From VFKI01 sp033762075 (lineage in GTDB: Bacteria; Pseudomonadota; Gammaproteobacteria; DSM-16500), in assembly GCA_033762075.1 (NCBI GenBank), contig JANRLY010000041.1:1-23793 (forward strand): a stretch of DNA of 23,793 bases, given 5' to 3'. Each line of letters opens with the position of its first letter. The stretch's first letter is position 1. Below the pieces are notes generated by a model. It did no database searches. It worked only from the letters and a program-made list of their open reading frames with translations, and was not told the DNA's origin. The translations under genes were made by a program, and so were the position numbers. This document shows, one piece after another, positions 1 through 7,044 of the stretch.

Positions 1-65
1 TCGCCTTTGAGCGCTAATAATGCAATTTCAAATTTAGCCGAAGGCGACCACTTCTTTCGAGACAT
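1..65 (-). CDS. IS3-family transposase OrfA, N-terminal fragment
   Basis: The first 21 residues read MSRKKWSPSAKFEIALLALK and continue off the window. The basic start followed by a [FW]-[ST]-P-x-x-K-F-E-[IV]-A-L-x-A pattern is the typical beginning of the helix-turn-helix orfA protein of IS3-family elements, which binds the element's ends and is usually fused to the OrfB integrase by a -1 frameshift. The ATG is preceded by GGAGG at 71-75 with a 5-nt gap. It was not computed as a long frame because the window edge truncates it. Family confidence is good; the subgroup is not assigned. Confidence 0.65.
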   Translation of the reverse strand, partial: MSRKKWSPSAKFEIALLALKG

Positions 66-135
66 ACTTTCCTCCAATGGGAGGGCTATTATCTCTCAAA
101 ATTCTCAGTTTGGGTGGTCTAAATTGCGGGGGTCA
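1..135 (-). mobile_element. IS3-family insertion sequence, left end (cut by window edge)
   Basis: Read on the minus strand, this is the 5' end of an insertion sequence. A terminal TGACCCCCGCAATTTAGACC (135 down to 116) is followed by a short untranslated stretch, a strong GGAGG ribosome site and the start of an orfA-like gene. IS3-family elements typically have TG...CA ends and an orfA close to the end, which fits. The other end lies outside the window, so neither the full inverted repeat nor the target duplication can be checked. The insertion joins directly to the remnant of a host gene at 123-215. Confidence 0.7.
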
Positions 136-215
136 CTATAATGGACCCTGTAACGACCTACTTGTTACTCAATGCTGCAAGCGGTGGTAGTGGTGGGTGC
201 TGCACGATTCTGTGA
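123..215 (+). pseudogene. 3' remnant of an IS-interrupted gene ending in a CaaX-like tail (CCTIL)
   Basis: An open frame runs from inside the IS end to a TGA at 213-215. The part outside the IS, from an ATG at 141, encodes 24 residues: a hydrophobic stretch (TYLLLNAAS), then GGSGG, then C-C-T-I-L at the C-terminus. A flexible Gly/Ser linker followed by Cys-Cys and a CaaL ending is how prenylated small GTPase tails and CaaX-bearing Legionella effectors end. Because the frame starts in the IS, I infer this is the tail of a larger gene whose body lies across the insertion. It could instead be a chance ORF; 24 codons is short. The reading is a lead, not a firm gene. Confidence 0.35.
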
Positions 216-225
216 TCCCACACAT

Positions 226-252
226 CCCCTCTCCATAAAAAATGGAGGGGGG
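226..252. terminator. C/G-rich hairpin downstream of the ankyrin gene
   Basis: CCCCTCTCCAT, loop AAAAA, then ATGGAGGGGGG forms an 11-bp stem with one G-T wobble. It lies 9 nt beyond the stop of the minus-strand ankyrin gene and could end that operon, although no clear T run follows on the minus strand. It resembles the C-rich palindromes at 16154-16390. Confidence 0.35.
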
Positions 253-260
253 GGTCTTAA

Positions 261-1049
261 TCAAATCTCTACACGCAACTCTTGATCCGATAGGATATCT
301 TTCTCTTCATTTTTTTCTTTAGCAAATAAACTTAATTCACTTAAAGAACTTATTTCTGATTTTTCTTCTTCTGTATCGTCATAACCCTTACGGCACAATG
401 CTAAAACTTCTGGTTGCATGATAAATTGCTCGAACGGCATAAGCATTAATTCAGCCATGCGCGAACGAAGATGTCTCCCAGCCAAGTAAGCTTTAATTTT
501 CACGTGAGTTTCTTGTGTAATCGATTCATTGTTATGTAATCGATAAAATAAAGCCATATCTGAAGCTTTTTCCATTATCCAAAGTTGTAAATTTTCGTGG
601 AGCACGGTTTTTTTGATAATAAATCCAATTGCGAGTCTTTTTGCTTCTATTGAAATGCGCTTTTTGTCAACACAAGTTGAAATGACAAAATCCAGTGCAG
701 TCAACTCATCATCCATCACGGGAATTTTTGCACCCGCTTCAAATAAGAGAAGTGCAATTTTCATATTATGATTTAACAAGGCCAGATGAAGCCCCGTATG
801 ATTCGACCCACTCAAGCGCTGCTCCAAGTCAACACCATGATCAATAAGAAACTGAATAAAACGCGGATACTCATATGTCACAGCAGCCTCGAGCGGGGAA
901 AATTTTTTGCTATTGATGATCGCTAATTTCTGCTGTGGAAATTGTGCCAAAATGCGCCGAGCTCTTGGAATATCGCCTTTTTTTGCTGCACGGTAAAATG
1001 CATCTTTAGCATTACGCTCAGTCACTTCTCTTGAAGGAATGGCTCCCAT
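261..1049 (-). CDS. Ankyrin-repeat protein, effector-like, with N-myristoylation-like start
   Basis: A 262-residue protein with about three ankyrin repeats: residues 14-44, 48-78 (SPLEAAVTYEYPRFIQFLID) and 83-113 (TGLHLALLNHNMKIALLLFE). A helical region without recognisable domain follows, and the C-terminus is rich in Glu, Ser and Lys. Ankyrin repeats mediate protein-protein contacts; in Legionellales many such proteins are Dot/Icm-secreted effectors. The N-terminus MGAIPSRE fits the eukaryotic N-myristoylation pattern (Gly2, small residue at 3, Ser6, basic residue at 7). Start at 1049 is supported by AAGGA 5 nt upstream. The gene follows the CaaX gene by 22 nt, so the two probably share a transcript with prmC. 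There is no signal peptide. The effector role is inferred; the ankyrin fold is well supported. Confidence 0.75.
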   Translation of the reverse strand: MGAIPSREVTERNAKDAFYRAAKKGDIPRARRILAQFPQQKLAIINSKKFSPLEAAVTYEYPRFIQFLIDHGVDLEQRLSGSNHTGLHLALLNHNMKIALLLFEAGAKIPVMDDELTALDFVISTCVDKKRISIEAKRLAIGFIIKKTVLHENLQLWIMEKASDMALFYRLHNNESITQETHVKIKAYLAGRHLRSRMAELMLMPFEQFIMQPEVLALCRKGYDDTEEEKSEISSLSELSLFAKEKNEEKDILSDQELRVEI

Positions 1050-1071
1050 AAAAATCCTTTTTAATCTTGTC

Positions 1072-1875
1072 TTATAACATCACGCACCTTGGCCAACACA
1101 CTGTCTGGACTTCATCCGGCTCTGGGGGCATCGTGTAAAACCCATTGAGCACCTTTCCCGAAGCAGCCTTGGCTTCATTTTTTTCTTCCCACGCGGCCAT
1201 ACAATCTCTGATAGAAAATAATTCAACCGAGTTGAAGTCAGCCAGCAATGGAGAAAAATCTGCAGGTAATTTCGTGGGCAGGACATAAAGTAACTCTTCA
1301 CGAATAACATCCCAGTCATCTCCATCTTCAAACGCATACGCCGCTTCATAAATTTCAAGAAGCAATTGATCGCAGTCAGATTTTTTGCACTCGATTTTTT
1401 TTAACATTTCAAACGGATTAAAAGGCAATAATGATAGTCGACGGGCACATTCAATGACCAATACTGATGGGTCGACAGGCTCTCTGAATGTTGCCGGGAT
1501 TGAAATACAATAAATCCCTGCAATCAAATCAGCTGGGAAATTTTCTTTGATCAAATCAAAAGAATGCTTTAGCGATTTCTGATGGTCTTTCGCCTGTATT
1601 GCAAGCAATAAAAACTCATATTTGTTATCTGAAATACGTACATCGACAACAGACCAAGGAATCATATCTGTTTTATAGATGACCTGACAACGTGACAACC
1701 CTTGACGTTCATGCAGTAAGTGTCCTAAAAATTTTTTTAATGATGTTTCTGTGAAAACATAGCAGTAAAATTGTGGATCGGTTTTTTTTCTTAATCTTTG
1801 TTCTTCCTGAATAACAAAACGGATTTGATTCGGCATGGCGGAATCCAAGGAAATCTCTGTCATTTCATTTTTCAT
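1072..1875 (-). CDS. Unknown protein with C-terminal CaaX box (CVML), candidate prenylated effector
   Basis: A 267-residue protein I cannot assign firmly. Its last residues are C-W-P-R-C-V-M-L, a canonical CaaX box whose final Leu predicts geranylgeranylation; a second Cys lies four residues upstream. There is no signal peptide or membrane segment. Start 1875 is chosen over the longer 1893 because AGGAG sits 9 nt before it; the gene then overlaps the end of prmC by 11 nt, suggesting translational coupling. A central stretch (WSVVDVRISDNKYEFLLLAI, later VLVIECARRLSLL) weakly recalls the layout of YopJ-type CE-clan acetyltransferases, but no His/Glu/Cys triad is in register, so an inactive relative is only a guess. 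Prenylation by host enzymes is inferred from the motif; Legionella AnkB is an established CaaX effector. Confidence 0.65.
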   Translation of the reverse strand: MKNEMTEISLDSAMPNQIRFVIQEEQRLRKKTDPQFYCYVFTETSLKKFLGHLLHERQGLSRCQVIYKTDMIPWSVVDVRISDNKYEFLLLAIQAKDHQKSLKHSFDLIKENFPADLIAGIYCISIPATFREPVDPSVLVIECARRLSLLPFNPFEMLKKIECKKSDCDQLLLEIYEAAYAFEDGDDWDVIREELLYVLPTKLPADFSPLLADFNSVELFSIRDCMAAWEEKNEAKAASGKVLNGFYTMPPEPDEVQTVCWPRCVML

Positions 1876-2728
1876 AAAAGTTCTCTCCTGCATGAGAAAG
1901 AATACCTGTACTGACTCGTGATCGATGCTCTAAATCTTCAAATGAGCGCACATCAGCATAACCGGCTTCATGAAAAAATGCACGCACGCTTTCCGCTTGT
2001 TCGTAGCCATGTTCAACAAATAATTGACCGCCTGATTTTAAATGATGTCGCGCTGTTAAAATAATCTCGCGCAAATCTTGTAACCCGCTTTCTTCTGAAA
2101 TGAGTGCGTCGATAGGTTCATATTGTAAAGCTTTTAAATGTGGATCATTCTTTGCAATATAAGGCGGATTACTCACAATCAGATCAAAATATTGATCTTG
2201 CGGTAAAGCATCACACCAATCCCCACAATGAAAATGTATCGATTCGCAATGATGCGTCATTGCATTTTGCTTTGCAATTTCCAATGCTTTTTGACTTTGA
2301 TCTGTAGCGTGAATTTCCCAGTGCTGTCTTTCATATTGAAGTGCAATTGCAATCGCACCTGAACCAGTGCCAAGATCTGCCACCCTCATGGATGATTTAT
2401 TTTCGATTTTTAAAATCAATTCGATGAGCAATTCTGTGTCTGGACGTGGTATTAAAACATCTGGCGTGACAGCAAAATTTAATGACCAAAATTCTTTTTG
2501 GCCTGTTAAATAAGCCACTGGAACGCCTCTGAGGAGATCGGTTATTTTATTAGTAAAATCAACATGTTGAGAGATGTCTATTTTTGATTCTGGATAGGCA
2601 AATAATCTCGCGCGACTGACGGATAAAACATGTGCCAATAAGATTTCAGCATCTAATCGTGGTGTTTCACTCACCTGAGATAAAGCTTCTGTTGCATCAC
2701 GCAGTATTTCAGCGATTGTGTTTTGCAT
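1865..2728 (-). CDS. prmC: Release factor glutamine N5-methyltransferase PrmC (HemK)
   Basis: This enzyme methylates the Gln of the GGQ motif of release factors using S-adenosylmethionine. The 287-residue protein has a small helical N-terminal domain (about 1-75) and a Rossmann methyltransferase domain with the SAM loop VADLGTGSG (116-124) and the substrate-binding NPPY at 187-190. Both are diagnostic. Length is normal. Its ATG overlaps the TAA of prfA by one base (TAATG), placing it directly behind its substrate gene, the classic hemA-prfA-prmC order. Two accessory genes follow in the same direction. Confidence 0.97.
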   Translation of the reverse strand: MQNTIAEILRDATEALSQVSETPRLDAEILLAHVLSVSRARLFAYPESKIDISQHVDFTNKITDLLRGVPVAYLTGQKEFWSLNFAVTPDVLIPRPDTELLIELILKIENKSSMRVADLGTGSGAIAIALQYERQHWEIHATDQSQKALEIAKQNAMTHHCESIHFHCGDWCDALPQDQYFDLIVSNPPYIAKNDPHLKALQYEPIDALISEESGLQDLREIILTARHHLKSGGQLFVEHGYEQAESVRAFFHEAGYADVRSFEDLEHRSRVSTGILSHAGENFYEK

Positions 2729-3810
2729 TAACCACCCAAACTCGCCAACAAGTCTGCTTGATACTCTTGTGTTAGCGCGGTGATGACATCCTCTAATTTG
2801 CCTTCCATGATGTCGGGCAAACGGTAGAGCGTAAGATTGATACGATGATCAGTCAAACGACCTTGTGGAAAATTATAAGTGCGAATGCGCTCAGAGCGAT
2901 CACCCGTTCCAACTAAATTGCGACGTGTTTCGGCAGTTTGTTGCTGTTGACGATCACGTTCAGCAGCTAATAGTTTAGATTGCAATAATGACATCGCACG
3001 TGCACGGTTTTTATGTTGCGAACGTTCATCCTGACACTCCACGACTAATCCTGACGGAATGTGTGTAATACGAATTGCAGAATCTGTTTTTTGGACGTGT
3101 TGTCCGCCTGCGCCTGAAGCACGAAATGTATCGATGCGTAAATCAGCGGGATTCATTTCGATGGATTCTATTTCTTCAACTTCAGGTAACACAGCAACAG
3201 TGCACGTTGAAGTATGCACACGCCCTTGTGCTTCGGTTTCAGGAACACGTTGGACGCGATGCACACCAGATTCGAATTTAAAGCGTGAATAAGCGCCTTG
3301 CCCTAAAATACGCATGATGATTTCGCGATAACCACCTTGTTCGCCTGTATTTGAACTGATAATTTCGACTTGCCAACCTTGCGCTTCTGCATAACGTGTA
3401 TACATGCGACTGAGATCGCCCGCAAAAATCGCTGCTTCATGCCCCCCTGCGCCTGCACGAATTTCAAGAAAGATATTGCTCTTATCATGTGGATCACTGG
3501 GCAACAATAAAATTTCTAACTCTTTTTCTAATTCGACGCGCAATTTTTCACTGACATCAAATTCGTGTTTCGCCATTTCTTGCAAGGAAGGATCAGAATC
3601 TTTCATCAAGTCTGAAGCTTCTGCCTGATGCGTTAAACAACGTTGATATCGCTGAAAAATATCGACGACAGGCGCCATCTCTGCATACTCACGAGAGTAC
3701 GCACGAAATTTATCTTGGTTGTTAATGACTTCAGCGTCTGACAATAATGCGCTTAATTCTTCGTGACGATCGACAACCGTTTGTAATTTTTTCTCAATTG
3801 AAGATTTCAT
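2728..3810 (-). CDS. prfA: Peptide chain release factor 1
   Basis: RF1 recognises UAA and UAG in the ribosomal A site and triggers peptide release. The 360-residue protein shows the codon-recognition tripeptide in RVPETEAQGR (P-E-T at 190-192, the RF1-type PxT) and the catalytic GGQ at 235-237 in RASGAGGQHVQKTDSAIR. The PxT rather than SPF motif separates it from RF2. Start ATG overlaps the hemA stop in an ATGA arrangement, and its stop overlaps prmC, so the three genes are translationally coupled. Confidence 0.97.
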   Translation of the reverse strand: MKSSIEKKLQTVVDRHEELSALLSDAEVINNQDKFRAYSREYAEMAPVVDIFQRYQRCLTHQAEASDLMKDSDPSLQEMAKHEFDVSEKLRVELEKELEILLLPSDPHDKSNIFLEIRAGAGGHEAAIFAGDLSRMYTRYAEAQGWQVEIISSNTGEQGGYREIIMRILGQGAYSRFKFESGVHRVQRVPETEAQGRVHTSTCTVAVLPEVEEIESIEMNPADLRIDTFRASGAGGQHVQKTDSAIRITHIPSGLVVECQDERSQHKNRARAMSLLQSKLLAAERDRQQQQTAETRRNLVGTGDRSERIRTYNFPQGRLTDHRINLTLYRLPDIMEGKLEDVITALTQEYQADLLASLGG

Positions 3811-5060
3811 GGAAGATCAATCCGTTCTGGTAAAGCGAATAATTCATGAGCTAATTGCAATAAATCCGTACGCCCTGAAAAACCAGCTTCACGTAATTGC
3901 ACACTCGGCGTATGTAATATTTTTTGCATGAGTGCGCGCGCAAATGCTTGCATGACCACTTCAGGATCATCGCCGCGCTGTAATTTTTGCGACGATTTTG
4001 ATAGCTCTGTTTGGCAAAGCATTTCCATTTTCGCCCGCCATGCGCGAATAGTGTGTGTCACAAGATCAATCGATTGTTGCCATTCAATAAAATCTTGCGT
4101 GCGCGCAACAATCACTTCACGTGCTTTTTCAGCTGCGTGTTCGCGATGTGTTAAATTTTGCTGCATGATGTCATATAAATCGTCGATCGAATATACTGCA
4201 ATATCATTTAATTCAGCAACAGCAGGCTCCACATCACGCGGCACAGCAATATCGACAATGAAAAGAGATTTGTTTCGATGATGCACCATGTCAGCCGTCA
4301 CAATCGGATGCGTGCTTCCTGTTGCAGAGATGATGATATCAACATCAGGCAAAACATTTTTTAATTGATTTAATTTGATCGCATGTGTTTGATATTTTTC
4401 GGCAAGCAATGAGGCAGATGTATCACTGCGACTCGCAACAATGACCTGTTTTGGCGCAAGCGGCATGAGGTGACGCAAGACTAAATCAATCGTTAATCCT
4501 GCGCCAATCAAAACGACGTTCGCTTTGTGAATATCCTGTCCGTATTTCTCCCGCACAAAACGTACTGCCGCAGACGACACTGAAACAGGACAAGCACCAA
4601 TGGCAGTGTTCGTGCGAATTTCTTTAGCGACAGAAAACACTTGCTGAAATAATCGATTGAATAAAGGTCCCACCATGCCAGTCGCACAACTCTCTGAGAA
4701 GGCAGTTTTTAATTGGCCTAAAATTTGCGACTCACCTAGCACCATAGAATCCAATCCACAAGCCACTTCGATGATATGTTGAACGGCATCAGCACCTTCG
4801 TGGAGATAAAACACAGGCTTCAGTAAGGCAGTATCGACTGCATGTTGTTCGCAAAACCAATTGAATAATTGTTCAGGATGATCGGTATTACAATATAATT
4901 CAGAACGATTGCACGTCGAAAGCAATACCGCTTCGTGGATATTCTGTGAAGCCGCTAAATCTTGCAAATAGAGCGGCAATTTTTCTGCAGGAAAAACCAC
5001 TTTTTCGCGCAAGGCAACTGGGGCTGATTTGTGGTTGATCCCGCAAGCGATGATGGGCAT
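3807..5060 (-). CDS. hemA: Glutamyl-tRNA reductase
   Basis: It catalyses the NADPH-dependent reduction of glutamyl-tRNA to glutamate-1-semialdehyde, the first committed step of tetrapyrrole synthesis by the C5 route. The 417-residue protein begins MPIIACGINHKSAP and carries the catalytic Cys in LLSTCNRSELY (about residue 50), the binding signature GLDSMVLGESQILGQLK, an NADPH-binding Rossmann region (ANVVLIGAG) and a C-terminal dimerisation helix. Length is typical. It is first in the minus-strand operon with prfA and prmC and has a good promoter at 5093-5121. The downstream ATG overlap with prfA is 4 nt. Confidence 0.97.
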   Translation of the reverse strand: MPIIACGINHKSAPVALREKVVFPAEKLPLYLQDLAASQNIHEAVLLSTCNRSELYCNTDHPEQLFNWFCEQHAVDTALLKPVFYLHEGADAVQHIIEVACGLDSMVLGESQILGQLKTAFSESCATGMVGPLFNRLFQQVFSVAKEIRTNTAIGACPVSVSSAAVRFVREKYGQDIHKANVVLIGAGLTIDLVLRHLMPLAPKQVIVASRSDTSASLLAEKYQTHAIKLNQLKNVLPDVDIIISATGSTHPIVTADMVHHRNKSLFIVDIAVPRDVEPAVAELNDIAVYSIDDLYDIMQQNLTHREHAAEKAREVIVARTQDFIEWQQSIDLVTHTIRAWRAKMEMLCQTELSKSSQKLQRGDDPEVVMQAFARALMQKILHTPSVQLREAGFSGRTDLLQLAHELFALPERIDLP

Positions 5061-5092
5061 GCTGGCGCCTATATGTCCCGTAAAATGGCGCT

Positions 5093-5121
5093 ATTGTAAG
5101 CTAGGCGAGAACTGATAACAA
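5093..5121 (-). promoter_or_regulatory. Sigma-70 promoter of the hemA-prfA-prmC operon
   Basis: On the minus strand TTGTTA (5121-5116), a 17-nt spacer and TACAAT (5098-5093) precede the hemA ATG by about 32 nt. Matches are 4/6 and 5/6 with ideal spacing. Confidence 0.6.
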
Positions 5122-5137
5122 ATCGAACTCACTTTAC

Positions 5138-5165
5138 TTGTCATTTTAAGACATTAGTGTAGAAT
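5138..5165 (+). promoter_or_regulatory. Sigma-70 promoter of the ATPase-lolB unit
   Basis: TTGTCA (5138-5143), a 16-nt spacer and TAGAAT (5160-5165) lie 57 nt before the DUF4143 ATPase start. The match is good (5/6 and 5/6). It is back-to-back with the hemA promoter, 16 nt apart. Confidence 0.55.
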
Positions 5166-5198
5166 TGACTAAACAGAAATGATGCTTCTATTTAGTCA
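5166..5198 (+). promoter_or_regulatory. Inverted repeat at the transcription start of the ATPase gene (possible operator or leader hairpin)
   Basis: TGACTAAA-c-AGAA, loop atgatgc, TTCT-a-TTTAGTCA: two arms of 8 and 4 bp around one mismatch. It starts immediately after the -10 box, so it covers the expected transcription start. This placement suits a repressor operator or a 5' leader hairpin. Confidence 0.5.
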
Positions 5199-5222
5199 TA
5201 TTTAATATATCTATTTGGTTTT

Positions 5223-6404
5223 ATGGATAATTTATTCGAATATAACAGAGATATCGCGCCCGCACTGGAGGAGTTAGCCAGAAGCTTTCCTGTGACCTGC
5301 ATCACAGGCCCAAGGCAGTCAGGCAAAACAACTCTAGCTCGCCATTATTTCCCTACTAAACCTTACTTCAATCTCGAAGATCCCAGCGAATGCGCAAGAC
5401 TCCAAGATGATCCCAAAGGCATTATTAAATCTCTTGGGAAAGAAGGCGCCATCTTTGATGAAGTTCAACGATTTCCTGAGTTATTGTCTTGGCTACAAGT
5501 TGAAGTCGATCAAAAACAAATCCGCGGACAGTTTATCATTACGGGCAGTTATAATCTTGCACTGATGGAGTCTATTACACAATCACTCGCAGGGCGCGTC
5601 GGTTTACTCGAATTACTTCCAATGAGCACGCAAGAACTTTTAAAAGCTAAAATACAACTTTCTCCTGACGAACAAATTTATACCGGTGGCATGCCGGCTA
5701 TTTTTCGCTACAACATAAATCCAACTTTAGTTTACAAGAATTATGTTAAAACATACCTTGAGCGAGATATGCGAAATATTCTACATATTAAAGACCTTAT
5801 GCAGTTTAGGCGATTCATGCAGCTATGTGCAACGCGGATTGGCTCAGAATTTGTTGCCGCAAATATCGGTAATGAGCTAGGCATTTCTTATCACACAGTA
5901 CAAGCTTGGTTATCAGTCCTTGAAGCATCTTATATTGTTTTTCGTTTACAGCCGTATTTTGAAAATTTTGGCAAACGCATCATCAAATCACCCAAACTTT
6001 ATTTTACGGATGTTGGATTAGCAAGCTATCTATTAGGCATAGAAAATTCAGAGCAAATAAGTCGCGACCCTCTCAAAGGAGCTTTATTTGAAAATCTTGT
6101 TATTCTTGATATTTACAAGCAATTATTAAATCAAGGAAAAGATGCTAGGATTTATTTTTATCGTGATCGCTCACAATATGAAATCGACCTTATTTGGCAA
6201 TCGGGCCGTGAGCTGATTCCAATTGAAATAAAATATGGGCAAACATACAGAAGTGAATTTATAAAAAACTTAAATTACTTTAAAGAAATCACAAAAAATC
6301 GAGCTTCACGAGGATATATCGTTTACACTGGAGAAAGTTTATCTAGCGCGATCAATAACTATCAATTACTCAACTATCAAGAAATTAATAAGATATTTGA
6401 ATGA
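5223..6404 (+). CDS. DUF4143-type P-loop ATPase (AAA_14 family)
   Basis: A 393-residue protein with an N-terminal AAA-type ATPase and a C-terminal DUF4143 domain. Walker A is GPRQSGKTT (29-37), Walker B IFDEVQ (77-82), and the ITGSYN sensor-like strand is at 106-111. A helix-turn-helix-like stretch (about 210-240, GNELGISYHTVQAWLSVLEA) follows. The C-terminus has the PD-(D/E)xK-like residues E290, D322 and E335-I-K337. The family is common and mobile in bacteria; its cellular job is poorly known, with toxin-antitoxin-like or defence roles suggested, and I do not claim one. It sits between hemA and lolB, which are normally direct divergent neighbours, so it is an insertion. A second intact copy and a dead one occur in this window. 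Confidence 0.88.
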   Translation: MDNLFEYNRDIAPALEELARSFPVTCITGPRQSGKTTLARHYFPTKPYFNLEDPSECARLQDDPKGIIKSLGKEGAIFDEVQRFPELLSWLQVEVDQKQIRGQFIITGSYNLALMESITQSLAGRVGLLELLPMSTQELLKAKIQLSPDEQIYTGGMPAIFRYNINPTLVYKNYVKTYLERDMRNILHIKDLMQFRRFMQLCATRIGSEFVAANIGNELGISYHTVQAWLSVLEASYIVFRLQPYFENFGKRIIKSPKLYFTDVGLASYLLGIENSEQISRDPLKGALFENLVILDIYKQLLNQGKDARIYFYRDRSQYEIDLIWQSGRELIPIEIKYGQTYRSEFIKNLNYFKEITKNRASRGYIVYTGESLSSAINNYQLLNYQEINKIFE

Positions 6405-6412
6405 GATGATCC

Positions 6413-7003
6413 ATGAAAAAATTGACAATAAGATTTTGCCTGTTGCTATTATTTTTCTTGTGCGCTAGCTGTGCGACCGTGCAACGCCCGCAAAATCAAC
6501 CACCTATCATCCAAACCCAGACCCGCGCCGACCAAGTTCGTTATTTCCAGGCTTTAAACAACTGGGATTTAGCAGGGGTTTTAGCGATACGCACCCAGAA
6601 TGAGGCTGACAGTTTACATTGGCGCTGGCAACAACAAGGCTCTCATTACGTCATCCATTTATTTGGGCCATTAGGTATTGGTAATGTACGCATCACCGGA
6701 AAACCAGGGAGCGTCACATTAGAAACAGCCAACGGGAAAAAATTCACATCACAGAATGCAGATGATTTATTAATGGCACAAACAGGTTGGCCATTACCGG
6801 TTTCAAATTTATTTTATTGGATTCGCACCCTGCCGGTGCCGAATGTTCAACAGCACGCCATTTTGAACACTCAAAATCAACTTGCCACGCTCACACAAAA
6901 AAATTGGACGATTCAATACAACTATTCATCTGAAATGAATTTCCCTTCGCGTCTCACACTGCAAGGGAGAAATATTTTGATTAAAGTGGTTGTGAAGAAT
7001 TAG
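6413..7003 (+). CDS. lolB: Outer-membrane lipoprotein receptor LolB
   Basis: LolB is anchored in the outer membrane, takes lipoproteins from periplasmic LolA and inserts them into the membrane; it is usually essential. The 196-residue protein has a lipoprotein signal (MKK, hydrophobic core to residue 16, then C-A-S-C with the lipidated Cys at 20; Cys rather than Leu at -3 is unusual). The mature part shows LolB features: NNWDLAGVLAIRTQ, LHWRWQQQG, YVIHLFGPLGIGNVRI and GWPLPVSNLFYWIRTLP. It starts 9 nt after the ATPase stop with only a weak GAGATG ribosome site, so it may depend on the upstream ATPase transcript. The usual partner ispE does not follow it. Confidence 0.93.
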   Translation: MKKLTIRFCLLLLFFLCASCATVQRPQNQPPIIQTQTRADQVRYFQALNNWDLAGVLAIRTQNEADSLHWRWQQQGSHYVIHLFGPLGIGNVRITGKPGSVTLETANGKKFTSQNADDLLMAQTGWPLPVSNLFYWIRTLPVPNVQQHAILNTQNQLATLTQKNWTIQYNYSSEMNFPSRLTLQGRNILIKVVVKN

Positions 7004-7010
7004 GGTCCGT

Positions 7011-7040
7011 CCTCATTTACTTCGCTAAGGCGAAATGAGG
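7011..7040. terminator. Hairpin between convergent lolB and protease-like gene
   Basis: CCTCATTT-(ACTT bulge)-CGC, loop TAAG, GCG-AAATGAGG: an 8-bp outer and a 3-bp inner stem, placed exactly between two convergent genes. There is no strong T run, so it may act as a weak bidirectional terminator. Confidence 0.5.
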
Positions 7041-7044
7041 CAAT

